Numbered from the stretch's first letter, positions 1 through 11,465 are shown. The stretch: 64,000 bases of DNA from Phytophthora hibernalis (GCA_012656075.1 JAAKBF010000235.1:62001-126000), one strand, 5' to 3'. A program made the numbers and translations. Notes: generated by a model from the letters alone, not told the origin.

Positions 1-582
1 CAACAAGTTTAACGGGATCAACGAGGTCGCCCCGAGGGATTCCACGGTTCTCCTGGCCGCGATAGGAGTGAAAGCAATGGATGAGTCCCAACGCATCGCT
101 GTCCTGGATTTTACGAGTTGTTAGGTATCCGAAATCACTGTTCGGCATGACTTCGATTTTGTTTTCTACAAGGAAGGGGTGCGAACGGCTTCTGCAGGAG
201 TGACGTTTGGCGAGACAATATTCGATAAAATTGACCCTGAGCCGGCACACGAGGCTCCGAGAGACACAGGGAGGGGCGACGTTGTGCTGAGCGACGGATT
301 GAGTGACTCTGATGACGAGGAATCGACTGCAGTGGCAACCGAAGGGCCCAGAAGTCATCCGGCTCAGCGAGCCTCCTAGCGCAGACGAGTTGACGCTAGA
401 GGAATATACAGGTAGGTTACAACCCAGTGGCGGTAGTGGGGTCGAGATAACTTCGCAACAGGAACGCGACGTGGATCACTTATTTCTCTCCAGCGTACGG
501 GCACTTCCATGGCTACATTGCGACAGATATCGCAGGAAACATCGATGGAGCTGCGGACAAGCAGCAATTTCAACCTACTGGA

Positions 583-1425
583 ATGCAGATGTCAATGCAC
601 TTGGCGCTTATAAACGGTAAGTACGCGTCTCTGACGCCGCAGCATTTTGTTGAATTCGTTAAGATTTATTGGAGAAAGTTTGGCTTCTATCCACAACCTG
701 CTATACTGCGAGCGCTGTTTGGCTGGGATTTTGGTACGAGAGGACTGTCAATTCTACATTTTGGTCGAATAACGGAACAGGAGAAACGGGCGCATGTCCG
801 AGGGACTGACATGGGTAATTTCTCCAGGAATAACACCCTACCTGTGCATTCAGCGCCTGAAACATTTTGAGTAATCATTGGAGCATTGGAGGTCTTGTGT
901 GTCATCACGCAGCAGCTTTACAAGCCGTTCGTTCACGAAACACTCGTGGCAGCCTCAAATTTCCTCGCTGAATTGCGTGTTGGTGAGCTACCGGTGTCCT
1001 CGGAGTCTTTGGCTGAAATTGCAGCTTGGATTGACGACAGGCTCGAGCACTTTCGAGTTTTCATCACTGAGGAGCAGTGGTAGGGGATCCGACAAATAAA
1101 GGAACACTTCAGTGAAGCGTATGAGTCCTTTATTCGTGTACACCAGCGGATACTACGACAAGACGTTATTGCAGCGGTGAATGTGGTAAGTTCAGCGTCT
1201 ACCCACCGCAACCATCAAACGCGAGGTGAACGCAATCCAGCCTCAGATAAGCGTAATACCATCCCGATTGAAGTTCGACAATCTTTTCCTAAGCAGGGCA
1301 ACAAACAATTGTGCTTGCGCTATTTACCGGCACAAGGATGTCGTGGTAAGAATGGAATCTGTGTGATCAAGAGCCTCAGCCATTTCAAACCTGAAATCGA
1401 CCGTGAATTCATCGTCAAGAATTAG
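583..1425 (+). pseudogene. DIRS-type retroelement gag remnant
   Basis: Three short frames in tandem (583-870, 886-1083 and about 1177-1425) read as one broken protein. The last contains a cysteine/histidine cluster (CLRYLPAQGC, then C and SHFKP) like the single zinc motif seen in Gag of DIRS-like elements. It lies upstream of RNase H and tyrosine recombinase remnants in the same orientation, which is the order expected for a DIRS element. Stops and frame changes make it non-functional. Assignment rests mostly on position and the zinc motif, so it is tentative. Confidence 0.45.
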
Positions 1426-1592
1426 GGAGGTCTGGCTGCGGATATGCAATGACGTTACCAGGAGGTGAGCGCCGGCTTACTCACTCCGGGGATTGCAGGC
1501 CAAATACAACATTACATGATACCGTCAAAAACTAGCCCCGCGGCACACTGGAGACGTCCTCATCGTCCATCGACTAGTTCAAACTGTCGAAT

Positions 1593-1850
1593 TTGTCCAC
1601 ACTGGTCTCACTTGGGCGGCTCATGCCGACGAATCCGCCCTCTTCCGGGCCACCCAACCGACTCATGTCGTCGGGCCCGTCCTCGCTCGGGCCGCTTGGT
1701 CGACTCATCTCGTCAAGATCGTCCGTCGGGCCAATCGAACGGCTCAAGTCGTCGAGTCCTCCCACCATCAGACCGCTCGAACGACTCATGTCGACGAGTT
1801 CGTCCACTCCCAGCCCACTTGGTCAGCGAGTCCGTCCATCCACGGGCTAA
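1593..1850. repeat. degenerate minisatellite, about 48-bp unit
   Basis: A GC-rich stretch repeats variants of a unit built on GACTCATGTCGTCG followed by GGGCC and CTCGG, about five times. Read on the minus strand (frames 1574-1807 and 1786-2034) it gives a periodic peptide with recurring MSRP/MSRS blocks spaced about 15-16 residues. Read on the plus strand it gives RLMSS/RLISS repeats. It sits between the gag-like and RT/RNase H-like parts of the DIRS remnant and may be a low-complexity linker of that element. Confidence 0.6.
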
Positions 1851-1973
1851 ATGGTCGACTCATGTCGACAGATGTTCCTATCCCTGAGCCGATTGATCGG
1901 TTGAAGCTGGCGAGCATGTCTGCACGGGGTCCACCGGCAGTGTCTGACTCGTTGAAAGCTCCAGAATCCCAAA

Positions 1974-3122
1974 GTGCGTTCGTGGGATCGGTTCCAGAAG
2001 TCGGTGCGGGTGCGCCAGCGTTTAGTCCAAACACATCTGGATGTTGCCGCCTCCCAGCTTAATCAAGTTCTACAACGACACGGACTAAAACCTCCAGATC
2101 CGGCACCTGCTTCAGTCGTGCGCAATGACAAGGTGGTGTATTTGCTTGATCGTAATAAGCAAGCTGTCTATAGTGAATTGATTCTGAGAGGCGAATGCGA
2201 CCAAGACCTACGTCCGATCAAAGCACTCGAAGAACCTACCGATTTGCAAGCGTGGCAGTAGTATCGCTATCACTCCCAATGGCATGACATTGTCCGTCAA
2301 GTTGTGGTGCCATCATGGAAGGCTTCATTTAAACAACAGAGTGCAGTTCCTCCAAATCATGGTTCCGCCACGAGAGCACTCAACATCATCGTCAAGAATC
2401 GGCGGGTCGGTCAAGATTCAGATCGATACCTCGTCCTTGACATTGATCTTCTTCCTAGATTAAAAGGTGTCACGTGGGCAGTTTACGGCATGTAGTCTCA
2501 TGTGTTAGGTCCGCGGGCCCATTCTTCCAGCGTGTTGCAACATTAGCTCGACGAGCTCCAAAGTATGGATCTGTCGAGGTATCGGTCGAAGCTAAAGACG
2601 ACCTCCGGTGGTTTTTAGTAATTTCGCGGGTCGGCAAGCTGAACGCCGTTCCAATGACTCGATTTACTCATCGACACGACCCTGATTTCCGCATCCATAT
2701 GGATGCAAGTGATCAAGGCTTGTGCGCCTTATTTCCGTACCAACAACAGTATCTACAAGTGAAATTTACAAGCGCAGAACGCGCACTCATTCACTGCTGC
2801 AACGAAACTGGGGACAACCAATTCTGCATAAATGTACTCGAGCTCATGAGTGCCGTTTTTGCTTCTTTGATGTGGGGTCACGCCTGGCAAAGCTCCGTCA
2901 AGAGGGGGCACACACGTTCGGTTTTGGATTGATAACACCTCGGCGGTCGCGTGGGGTAATCACAAGGCGAGTCGCAACAGATTTGCACAACTGTTGATTC
3001 GAATCCTCGGCATCTGTGAAGTTGAGCACGCGTTTTATTCAACAGTATCTCACATTGCCGTGGTGGACAACGAAATGGCCGACGCAGGCAGCAGAGTGAG
3101 GCGGTCGCCGTCTCTAGATCGT
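1974..3122 (+). pseudogene. DIRS-type reverse transcriptase / RNase H remnant
   Basis: Broken frames on the plus strand carry RNase H hallmarks of DIRS-like elements. A peptide around 2,640-2,890 has FRIHMDASDQGLCALF (catalytic Asp in a strand) and NVLELMSAVFA (Glu helix). Around 2,918-3,100 there is FWIDNTSAVAWGN, then HIAVVDNEMADAGSR, which gives the further acidic residues and the conserved Asp-Ala-Gly-Ser end. Upstream, DRYLVLDIDLLPRLKG (about 2,425-2,475) may be an RT scrap; most of the RT palm appears deleted. The next gene is the recombinase of the same element. Confidence 0.7.
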
Positions 3123-3136
3123 TTATTTGCTAACTT

Positions 3137-4170
3137 GTGCGTGGTACGGACACAGGTGCAAATCCCCAGCGATTGGCGAAATCTCTCGCATCTCTGGGAG
3201 CGTTACTACCAGCAGGGGCTCTCGCCCAGTCGTCCAGAAAGCATTATTCTCGCGCATGGAATCAATGGTCTGCGTGGTGCAACATGATGCGTTGTAGCCC
3301 CTGGTTAGAGGCAAACGACATCAACAAGAACGCAGAGCAGCTCGGAGCGTACTTGTGGAAGTATGGTATGAACAGAAAACATGCTGGTAACACCTACTCG
3401 ACGATGTGCACCAAATTGTGCGCGGTGCGCTGGTTTCATACGAACACAGCCGGATATAACGCAGGAGTCAACGCTAGTCACGCTATTTTTATCGCGAGAT
3501 TCGGCGCTTCACAGATCCAGTCGTCAAGCAGCAGCTGTTGACCGCGCGGCTGCTTCGTACTATCTTCCTTGCAATCGATACTACTCAGCCGCCAATCAAC
3601 TGTTGTGGGGCGGTCTGCTGCTTGGATACTTCTTTCTTCTCAGGAGGTCGGAATATTTGTTCATCGGAGGGAAGGTTCATAGCTACATTTTGCGGCTCTC
3701 CGCAATCCGTTTTTGGACGTCAATGAACAAAGCGTGGATCCCAAATGGGCTCAAATCGTGGGGTTACTTTAAACGGAGCGAAGAATACCCAATTTGGGCG
3801 CGAGGAGACAAGGTATCACAGTAAGTCGCAGGACGAGGTCATATGCCCAGTCAGAGCAGCGCGTTGGGTGTACAAGGCCGCAGCCGCGTTCGGTATAAGA
3901 GCTAGCGATCCAGCACTCTCCATGAGGAAGGGAGGAATCTCGGCTCAGGATATCGCCAAGATAATCAAGCGAGCTGCATCAAGGAGTGGCTTAGATCCCG
4001 CGCGGTAGTCCACACACTCGGTACGTGTTGGAGGTGCTACTACGCTGCTGAACGCCGGGCGGATCGACCGGTTATCAAGCTCCTAGGCAGATGGCTCTTC
4101 AACGCATTTGAAGATTATCCGGTTCTATCCGCGAAAGGAACGGAAGGCTTGGCCCAGCAGATGTGCTACT
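3137..4170 (+). pseudogene. tyrosine recombinase (DIRS/YR retroelement) remnant
   Basis: The N-terminal SAM-like part (about 3,180-3,480) has AWNQWSAWCNMM and NTYSTMCTKLCAVRWFH, typical of core-binding domains. The catalytic part follows after frame changes: LRRSEYLF near 3,640, CPVRAARWVYKAA near 3,845, then HSVRVGGATTLLNAG (about 4,013-4,055) with the His-x-x-Arg signature and LLGRW and Y-rich sequence after it. At least three frame changes break it. Together with RNase H upstream it marks a DIRS-like element rather than an ordinary Crypton. The 3' limit of the element was not found; direct repeats follow at 4,324. Confidence 0.75.
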
Positions 4171-4323
4171 AGCACTGCTAGCGGCGCATCAGGTCCTGCC
4201 GAGTCGGCATTTATTGTGGGGCGAACCGCCACGCCACGCCCTTCAAGTGTGGCAGAATGCACAACATTCATTTGCCCCAAGTGTTATGCTGTTGGAAAGC
4301 CTGAATTCGTCGATCTTGCATCA

Positions 4324-4445
4324 CTTCGCTTCTATTTAAACGGTTGCTACTTGTAATTAGATAGAGTTTTGAATCCTTGCATGAAAGTGAGAAGATAAGT
4401 CGGCAATGCAACTTCGCTTCTAATTAAACGGTTGCTACTTGTAAC
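4324..4445 (+). repeat. short direct repeat downstream of the DIRS remnant
   Basis: Two copies of a 33-bp word (ACTTCGCTTCTATTTAAACG, continuing GTTGCTACTTGTAA) occur at about 4,324-4,356 and 4,408-4,440, spaced about 85 bp, with one or two differences. This may be part of the split terminal repeat of the DIRS element. Confidence 0.5.
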
Positions 4446-4922
4446 TAACTTAGTTACGCCAATCATGCCTGTATTTACTTAAACGAAACCCCTCCCAATG
4501 TGTGTAACGTCTCACCGTGTATACATAGGCCGCTGGGCGTAATAATTTGCCTAAATTGTGTTGGTCAAGACAGCAGGAAATGTTTCGTTCACAATGCACG
4601 AATACTTTTCCGTGAAAGATGCAATATTAGATTTTGTAAGTAGTCATGTGTTGCTCGAAGTTACTCGAACGGTCCGGATAAATAATCTGCTGCAGGTAAA
4701 ATATATCAAATCATAGAGGTGTTTTGTCCTGATCTTCTGTGGATGAGTCAACCGCCTCGAATATAAAAATAATCGATCCTGTTATCAAATATAGCAGGGT
4801 TTTAAAGCTTATTTGCAGAAGTTTTCAAATCGTATTACGAAAGGTATCAGAAATGCAAGGATTCAGACCTCGTTGCAATCTCTGGTAGACTCTGGATATA
4901 AAATCCAGCGAACAGTTATTTG
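4446..4922. other. intergenic, no gene seen
   Basis: AT-rich sequence without a credible long frame on either strand. Nothing recognisable was found apart from its position between the DIRS remnant and the inverted-repeat-flanked effector pseudogene. Confidence 0.5.
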
Positions 4923-5719
4923 TTAGGACAGGGTTGACAGTACATGTAGTAGTATTTCGCACGAAGTTTTGAGGCAAGTTTGTAGCAAGATGTTGATTGA
5001 GAGAGCTACTATTGAAGTACATGTATTGCGTTAGGCAGAGAATATTTTATATAATTATAGAGGGGTTTCGACACACAATATAATGTTGAAGGTAAAACTA
5101 GAGTTATTGCAGCTTGCAATACGCCAATTTTGTTGTTGTTTGAACTTGTTACTTCGGCGTGTCATCGTCGAATTTCTTGGCGTCCAGGCGATCGAACGGT
5201 GGCGTGAAATCGTCGAATTTCTTGGCGTTCAGGCGATCGAGGTTCGACTTGAAATATTCCTCCAACTTATTGGCGTTTTGGCGTTCAAAAAGTGGCTTGT
5301 TATCAATTGCTTTCTTTTGCGTCTTTGCGCCTTGGTCTTGCCAACTTTAAGCCACGAACTCAGTTTGTCTATGAACTGCTTGGCTTGGAACGCGCGCTCT
5401 TCCGAATCGCTCGAGTGCAATGCGTTGGCATCAATAATTGCCATCTGGGGGTCGCATCTTTGGTTTTGAACGGCACCCGGTGTTGCAGTAGTGGTAGCGG
5501 CTTGAGCAACTAGGAGAAAATACTGGAATGTAGCGGTGCATGTACAAACTTTGTGAGTGGGTTATCCAATTTCGTTTAAGAACCTGCAAAGAAGAGATGA
5601 TTACTGTTGTCAACGATTGTGTTGTGTTGATTACTGTAGACAATGATTGTGTGATCGTTGGTGACTTGAAGTTATTAACTCTAAGACTCTATAATATGTT
5701 ACTGTCAACCCTGTCCTAA
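4923..5719. repeat. 20-bp inverted repeats enclosing an effector pseudogene
   Basis: TTAGGACAGGGTTGACAGTA at 4,923-4,942 is the exact reverse complement of the sequence at 5,700-5,719. A diverged third copy (ATTAGGACAGGTTTTACAGTA) lies at about 5,892-5,912 just before the next MITE. The pair encloses the dEER-bearing pseudogene at 5,149-5,541. Whether this is a transposon end or a dispersed repeat cannot be decided here. Confidence 0.6.
5149..5541 (-). pseudogene. secreted dEER-motif effector-like gene, broken
   Basis: The start at 5,541 begins with MHRYI and, after a one-base frame change, continues with a hydrophobic stretch ending near AATTTA, a plausible signal peptide. About 40 residues on comes ALHSSDSEERAF, a dEER motif in the usual RxLR-effector position, but the RxLR itself is missing (ALHS in its place). 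The basic part KTKAQRRKRKQL follows. After another frame change the C-terminus has a duplicated segment LDRLNAKKFDDFTPPFDRLD, matching a 42-bp direct repeat at 5,165-5,243. It is inferred to be a decayed RxLR-type effector. Confidence 0.5.
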
Positions 5720-5822
5720 TTAATTAATGACTGTGTATGCTAAAATTTAATTTTTAGCATATACAGTTACTTAAGGTATAAATTTGGACAATTAATAACT
5801 GTGTACGCTAAAATTTAATACC
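5720..5822. repeat. AT-rich direct and inverted repeat block
   Basis: The word ACTGTGTATGCTAAAATTTAA occurs twice in direct orientation (about 5,729 and 5,798, the second with a C) and once inverted between them (TAGCATATACAGTTA near 5,755). It can form a hairpin and probably derives from a small MITE. Confidence 0.45.
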
Positions 5823-5913
5823 ACTGGCATTTAAACGAAAATGTATGTCCTCCTCTATTACTTTATTTTATAATGAACCACGAGACTTACTAATTAGGAC
5901 AGGTTTTACAGTA

Positions 5914-6233
5914 CCGTATTCCCCCTGTTACAGGCGTCACCAATCTGCAGGCGGGAGTAGGGCTCGTACTTAACTCAACGTATTTGGTCATATCTCTGCT
6001 ACGCTAGTTTAATAGCTCGCAAATACTAATAAAGTACCTACCAACGACGTATACCTGTTCACCATATCTGTAGGACCTTGCTCACAAATTTTTGTAGCGG
6101 AAGCGCAAACGGCGTTTGATTTACTTGCCTAGGTCTGCCGTATGACCAGGGAGATATGACGATCATATCGATGTATTATACCTATTGTTTCATTGGCTAA
6201 AAGTGAGTGACGCTTGTAACAGGGGGAATACGG
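5914..6233. mobile_element. TA-flanked MITE, 320 bp, 27-bp terminal inverted repeats
   Basis: The left end CCGTATTCCCCCTGTTACAG continuing GCGTCAC (5,914-5,940) is the reverse complement of 6,207-6,233 with one mismatch. TA dinucleotides flank both ends (5,912-5,913 and 6,234-6,235). TA duplications with such ends are typical of Tc1/mariner/pogo-type non-autonomous elements. There is no coding capacity inside. Confidence 0.8.
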
Positions 6234-6239
6234 TATTAT

Positions 6240-8520
6240 GAGAGACTCTGTGACAGCCCTTTCATGTACATATTATGTACATGGAGTTGGCAGTTAACTT
6301 CCTGATTTCATGTTTGGTTTTTGCAAAAGAATGCAAAACATTACTGCCTGAGACATTCATCCCCACAAAAAAATCTAAAGCAAGCCACGTTACAATGTTG
6401 CATGGAAGTCCCAAAATAGTAACAAAGATTCATGTGATTTAGATAGATCGCAGGAATAATATAATAATATAACCCAAAGGTTCTGAACTCTAGCAGTTTT
6501 ATCTCCATTCGCCTTTGAATGCTCAAAGAAAAATGAAGCATGCACCTATGTAGTTTGTGGTCATGCTCTAGCCCAGATATTCTTTAAAATTGAAAGCGAT
6601 GGTTCTCAAATCAATCCCAGCTTTTGCTGCGCCCAAGACATCCGTATGTATTGCGTTTATGCGGTAACGTATAATAAACACTGCCACGTAAACATATTGT
6701 GCTTTGCAGATGTTTTTGCAAAACGGGCTATTTAAACTGAGTTTTGCAAATATGCGAAGTCTTAATTACGACTTGTCAACTTTATTAAAAGTCTGTTGTA
6801 TGCCAGTACCAAAGAATTACAGTCAGACGCTAGAATTAAGGCCAGTGAATCCGGAAATGCCCTTTCAAAAGCGCATTTCCGACCTAATTCATCCAAAACA
6901 GACATGAACAACTCAGCAGTTTAGATTAAGTATCAGGCAACCGTTGGATAGAAAACCAGCTAAGGAGACAACCCGCTTGGCTGACGAAGCACGTTTAGCT
7001 ACGTAAACACCCTGTTATATTATGAGTATTATAATACTTGCAGGAGCCACAAGATCATCGTTTGACAAAGTCAACAACGAAACGTATCGCCCTTGACAAT
7101 CTGCCACTTTACCTCAAGCAATGCTAAGCCATCGCAAGAACTGTTGTAAAGCGGAGTATTATTGTTCTACGCCAATGCGTTCATTAAATGTTTCTTGTCT
7201 TAGAACATCAAAGCTTGTTACAGTATGCAGATAACTAGAATCATTAGTACAAGCCAATAAAGAAAAAATCGCAACATACCGCTCTATGAAAGTAACGATC
7301 CAGTGCCCGAGACCAAACGGAACAATGTGATACTGGAGCCCCGAGGGCGGCGTGCAGTTGCCCTCGCTGTTATTACGGCGATCTTAGACCGCCCCACAAC
7401 TACCCACGAGAACGTCGTATGCCGATGGAAGCCCTACACGATACGAGAGGCGCGTGCCTTGCGGGTCTTACTGATCAATTTGCGCGTGGCGTCAGAGCAC
7501 TTGCAGGCCTCGCGGATAGCCGCATAGACGTAGCATGTAGTACGATACTTCAGCAGACTGTTGTACGAATATAGAGAGCAGGTTAGTCGACGCCGGCGGC
7601 GCGATCTCCGCGGAGCTTCCGCAAGGAAGGAGGCAGGTCGCTTTAACGCACTTCGTAAAAGAATATTCGTTGTAGTAGGTAGTAAATAAAGCAGAAAATA
7701 AGGCTCTGTTTTACCCAGGGGCGACAAGTCGGTTTTAGAAATGATGAAGTCTGAAATAGAACTCTAAAATAGAGGTAAAAATATATGCACAAAACAATTA
7801 TTCTTCGAAAATACCGGTATTCTGCGGAAAAAAGATTTTATTTTTTTACAAATATATATATTGATAACCTTCGCCAACGACTGGGGGCAAAATACCCCTT
7901 CGGTACCTTTCTTGAATTTAGTATAATACCTGTAATGGAGGCATTTTGGCCATAGTCTTTTTCTGCAGACCATAGAAGTTCAATGAACGCTTTGACCAAT
8001 TTTCAAAACAATTCGCAAAAATAAAAAAATGAAATGTACAAAATAACCGCAAAAAGGCCGAGCCTCCCACCACCACCACCACTAAAAACGCGCGCATTGT
8101 ATAGACGTCCCTCCCACACAGGGAGAATACCAGAACTCGATCAGTTATCATTTATCAATGGCACAAGGGAGCCCCGTTCGCTCACCCCCATCCCTTTTCA
8201 CAACACGCCCTTCAAAACAGCCCACGTACGGGCAACTCCGATGAGGCATTAGTAGGTCAGATTTTCTAAGCCTCCATCCGGATTGGGTACATTAGAACTC
8301 AAACCTAGTTGATTAGCGCTTGCCGTTATAACACCAAAATTTGATCCTATGTCTGCTTTTAAAAAGCATCGAGAAAATAGTGATGCCAAAAGTAAATCAA
8401 AGACATTAAGTCATTTCCAAAGATACTTAGTATCGCAATTCTATACTCGGTATTAACAAGGTACCAACACGGTGAACGACTTTAGATGCTACACTACCTT
8501 CACACTAGCTGCTTTAAAGA
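6240..8520. other. long intergenic stretch, no supported gene
   Basis: AT-rich, with only short frames of shadow type. Frames at 7,303-7,527 (plus) and 7,434-7,727 (minus) overlap each other, are arginine-rich and match nothing I know. A CCACCACCACCACC tract lies near 8,068. No repeat ends were recognised. Confidence 0.5.
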
Positions 8521-8523
8521 AAA

Positions 8524-9601
8524 TCAGCTCCCAAACACGGTCTCATCACTATCTATCGAACTGTTGTCACTGCTTTGGCGTCCCCGTGATGTCTCCAAGC
8601 TGTCTCGGCGGACGCGAAACATACTAAGAAGGCGCTCCTCGCGACGAGAACGGTAGCGCTTCTGCGCTGTCTTACGCTTGGAAATAACCTCTTCCCGATG
8701 GAAATCAGGCGGCCTAAGTAGTTGCGATAGGAGTCTCCATCTACAGCTCGTAGTGGGTTCAGGTGCACGTGGAAGTTGGTCAGCGCGACGCACGTCTTGA
8801 ATAACGTGTCGTAGTTGGCTTCAGTTCAACGGTTCTTGTCCGAGCGCACAAATCAGAGTGTGATCAACCTACCAAAATAGTTCTCGACGAGAACTCAATC
8901 GTGCGCGATCTTGTCGTTCTCCTCAAGCAGCTCGATCGAGAGCGTGTCGCCTGGTTGCTTTTTGTGCGGAGTAATAGACCGGAAATGCGACGCGAGGCCC
9001 TGGTACCCTTTGTCTGCGATCAACGCCCACTCATCGGGGTATTGAATGTCAGGGGGCCTTCGTCCTGCAGACGCTTCTCCGCCTGTGACTTTTTGTGTTC
9101 TGGGAATGGAACGCCTGTTTCTTACGGAACATTTCTATGTCCGGCACATGGCCTGGGTAGTGTTGTGTGCAATTGATAGCCTTGCCCGTAGGCAAGACCG
9201 AGACTTCCACCTTTTAGCCGTGCAGTTTGTGCTTACCGCTGTAGTATATACTGCGATCTTCACGCAGACCTTACGGGATGTTGGCCTGCTGGAAGGTCAC
9301 ATCGGTAGCGTAGCGCGCGCAGGAAAGTTAGCAAAGGTCTTCCCCGTAACCATTAGCTCACGCATGCTCCACCTACTTCTTCTTTTGAAAGGTTGGTTGA
9401 TTGCATGACGGACTCCCTGCTGCTCAGGACCAACTGGTCGAACACAGGCGACATCGAGTCAACAGGGTCGTTTTCGTCGTTTGCGGCGTCACGCTTGGAA
9501 GCGCGCTTGAAAGCGCTGTAAATGGAGTGGTGGTGAGCGCACGAGAGAGTTAGCGCCAAAGTAAGAACGAGATGACGCCAAATAAAAGCCAACCCGCTCC
9601 G
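8524..9601 (-). pseudogene. PIF/Harbinger-type (DDE_Tnp_4) transposase remnant
   Basis: Read from 9,601 leftwards in several frames, the pieces line up as a HARBI1-like transposase. In order they are NDENDPVDSMSPVFDQLVLS (N-terminal part, frame 9,353-9,592), YYSGKHKLHGYKVE and PGHVPDIEMF (about 9,270-9,110), and LIADKGYQGL (about 9,036-9,005, with catalytic-region Asp). Then come NDKIAHD...VLVENYFGRL (about 8,915-8,860, with the Glu-Asn motif) and VHLNPLRAVDGDSYRNYLGR (about 8,768-8,710). The order and motifs are diagnostic. Stops and frameshifts make it inactive. No terminal repeats were identified. Confidence 0.75.
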
Positions 9602-10083
9602 GTTGCCATCTAAAGTGCAGCCTCCTTAGTTGCACCATATTTACTTAGAATTCTCTCAATTCTGCTCTCTATTCTCCGATTTGGCGTATTATCTCCAAGT
9701 AGGCCAATCCTAAGACACGTGGTTATCTGCTCCGACTTGAATGACTACCTACCGATATTGAGTCTCACTTACGAGTAGCTAATTGCGGTTTGAAGGAGGT
9801 CAGCCTTCAGCTAGTGTACTAAATATCATTCTAATGTGCTGAGAATATGCAAACATAACGATCAACTCGGTTTGAGGTTTATTCCGGCTCACCTATTAGC
9901 CGGTTACCCTGACTGTCTTCTGCGCAGATATTTAGTTCAATACTTGGTTCTATTTTGTATTATACTTCCCCTCGAGTCGTCAATACTAGAGGCGTAGCAT
10001 TAGGCTGGGAGGACAGTTGACTAAGAATTTTTTTTTAAATTAAGCTCGCGCCTCATTGAATTTTTAAATTCAACACAGGTCGA
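9602..10083. other. intergenic, nothing recognised
   Basis: No frame longer than background and no clear repeats were seen; a short T/A tract lies near 10,028. Confidence 0.4.
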
Positions 10084-10180
10084 CCGAGCCGTCCACCTTC
10101 AACGTAGCGACCATGTCTGTCAGTGCTTCAGTTAGAGTAACTGACAGACATGGTCGCTGCGTTGATGGTGGACGGCTCGG
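10084..10180. repeat. long hairpin: 40-bp arms, 17-nt loop
   Basis: The arm at 10,084-10,123 (CCGAGCCGTCCACCTTCAAC onward) is the reverse complement of 10,141-10,180, with two mismatches by hand. A transcript would fold to a 40-bp stem with a 17-nt loop. It could be a foldback transposon relic, a recent inverted duplication or a small-RNA precursor. Confidence 0.85.
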
Positions 10181-10966
10181 GCGACCACATCCGAGAAGCC
10201 TAGCAGCACCATATATGGATACAACGTCCCGTTCACACCGGGTACAACCCGAGCAGGTAATGGTGAATGCGCAAGTATAGCTTGCGCAGCATGTCCTGAG
10301 AATCGTAACCTTGGCGCCAGTCCAAATCTACATCTTACCTACTCGGGCCAAAGCGACTGCGTGACTCGTTAACGAAGATAGCGCACTGTCAAACAATGTA
10401 GATGGAGCTTCTTCGCCCAACAACATTCGGAACACCACCGTCCACAAGATACACATAATATTTTGTGTGACCGTAGTCATAATCGGTGACATATGGACTC
10501 AGGCGACATTCGCCAATTAAACCTTGGGGGACCCCACCAATAAAATTGATCAAGGTGTTCAGCCCGCTAAAGCTGTTCTCCCAGTAAAAGGTTATTTACA
10601 CGGTAAAATGTCATAGTTATTGTACTAGTATATTTTTTCCCGGTCTCTGCCAAGGCTGCAGAGGAGGAATCGTTTGAGCTGATTCGAGGCTGCATGATCC
10701 TGCAAAACCTCTCGTCCGGGATGTCAATTGACGGCTTGTTCCGCGCATCCTCTGTGGAAATCATCTACAGGTCCCACAAATAAGACCCAACACGTCAAGG
10801 CAGCACAATCCGCCACTATTGATCGCGAATTCAAGGCCTATGTTCAGTGGAAGCTGCAGAGTTATGCCTCCTCAAAGAAAACGGTGGCAAGCTAATGGCA
10901 AGCCCTTGGGTAAGTTCTTGACGTCACTGAGTCGAGTGAAAACCATTATCTAGTCAAACGTTGCGA

Positions 10967-11100
10967 GAGTGATCAAGAATGCTGCGAAAGCACTGGGCGT
11001 GGAACCAAGCGAGTATTCATCCCACTCACTACGAATTAGCGGAGCCTGCGCTCTGCTAGCAGCCGGTAAAAGTGAACTCAGCTTGGGAGTGCTCCAATCT
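10967..11100 (+). pseudogene. tyrosine recombinase C-terminal fragment
   Basis: The plus strand encodes VIKNAAKALGVEPSEYSSHS followed by LRISGACALLAAGKSE, the same catalytic block (His-x-x-Arg then Gly-Ala, Ala-Ala-Gly) as the DIRS recombinase near 4,030 but clearly diverged from it. Flanking sequence is frame-broken. It may be another DIRS copy or a Crypton; too little is left to tell. Confidence 0.6.
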
Positions 11101-11230
11101 AATCGACGGATTACAGGGGGCTCGGGAAGCCAAGCTTCTCTAAACTAATCAAGTACTTGCCCCCATCCAGCAGTCGTGATCGTATTCAACAAAGGAAAGC
11201 CAGCATCTCTTCACTGAAGAGTCTTCAACA

Positions 11231-11395
11231 GTACCTCACGTAGCAACTGAATTCGCCAACACGGCGTCTGTCGAATCGGATTTCTCTATTCCCAAGTGAG
11301 AACAGGAGGACCGTCGCACAGGGTTGACCTCTTTATCACTGGAGGGCATTTTCCAGGCTAAACAGTTCAATCAACTAAACAAATTATTGGTTACA
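11231..11395 (+). pseudogene. possible hAT-like transposase C-terminal scrap
   Basis: The frame ATEFANTASVESDFSIPK, a stop, then LTSLSLEGIFQAKQ resembles the C-terminal dimerisation region of hAT transposases, where a Ser/Glu-x-Asp-Phe-Ser block precedes an arginine and leucine-rich helix. It is short and broken; this is a weak resemblance only. Confidence 0.3.
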
Positions 11396-11420
11396 CAGTC
11401 GGGATAGCTTTAAAGTGGCA

Positions 11421-11465
11421 TACCCATGTAGGAAGAGTGACCCTGTCACTCTTCCTACATGGGTA
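11421..11465. repeat. perfect palindrome, 21-bp arms, 3-nt loop
   Basis: TACCCATGTAGGAAGAGTGAC (11,421-11,441; 21 bp) is followed after CCT by its exact reverse complement (11,445-11,465). Such a tight perfect inverted repeat is unlikely by chance. It could be a terminator-like hairpin, a fused pair of transposon ends, or a fold-back formed during replication. Confidence 0.9.

Noticed and set aside
3137..4170. Phage integrase or Crypton
   Set aside because: RNase H and gag-like remnants lie upstream in the same orientation, which fits a DIRS element better.
7303..7727. Overlapping plus and minus frames as possible genes
   Set aside because: They oppose each other, have arginine-rich low-complexity composition and show no family motif or start context.
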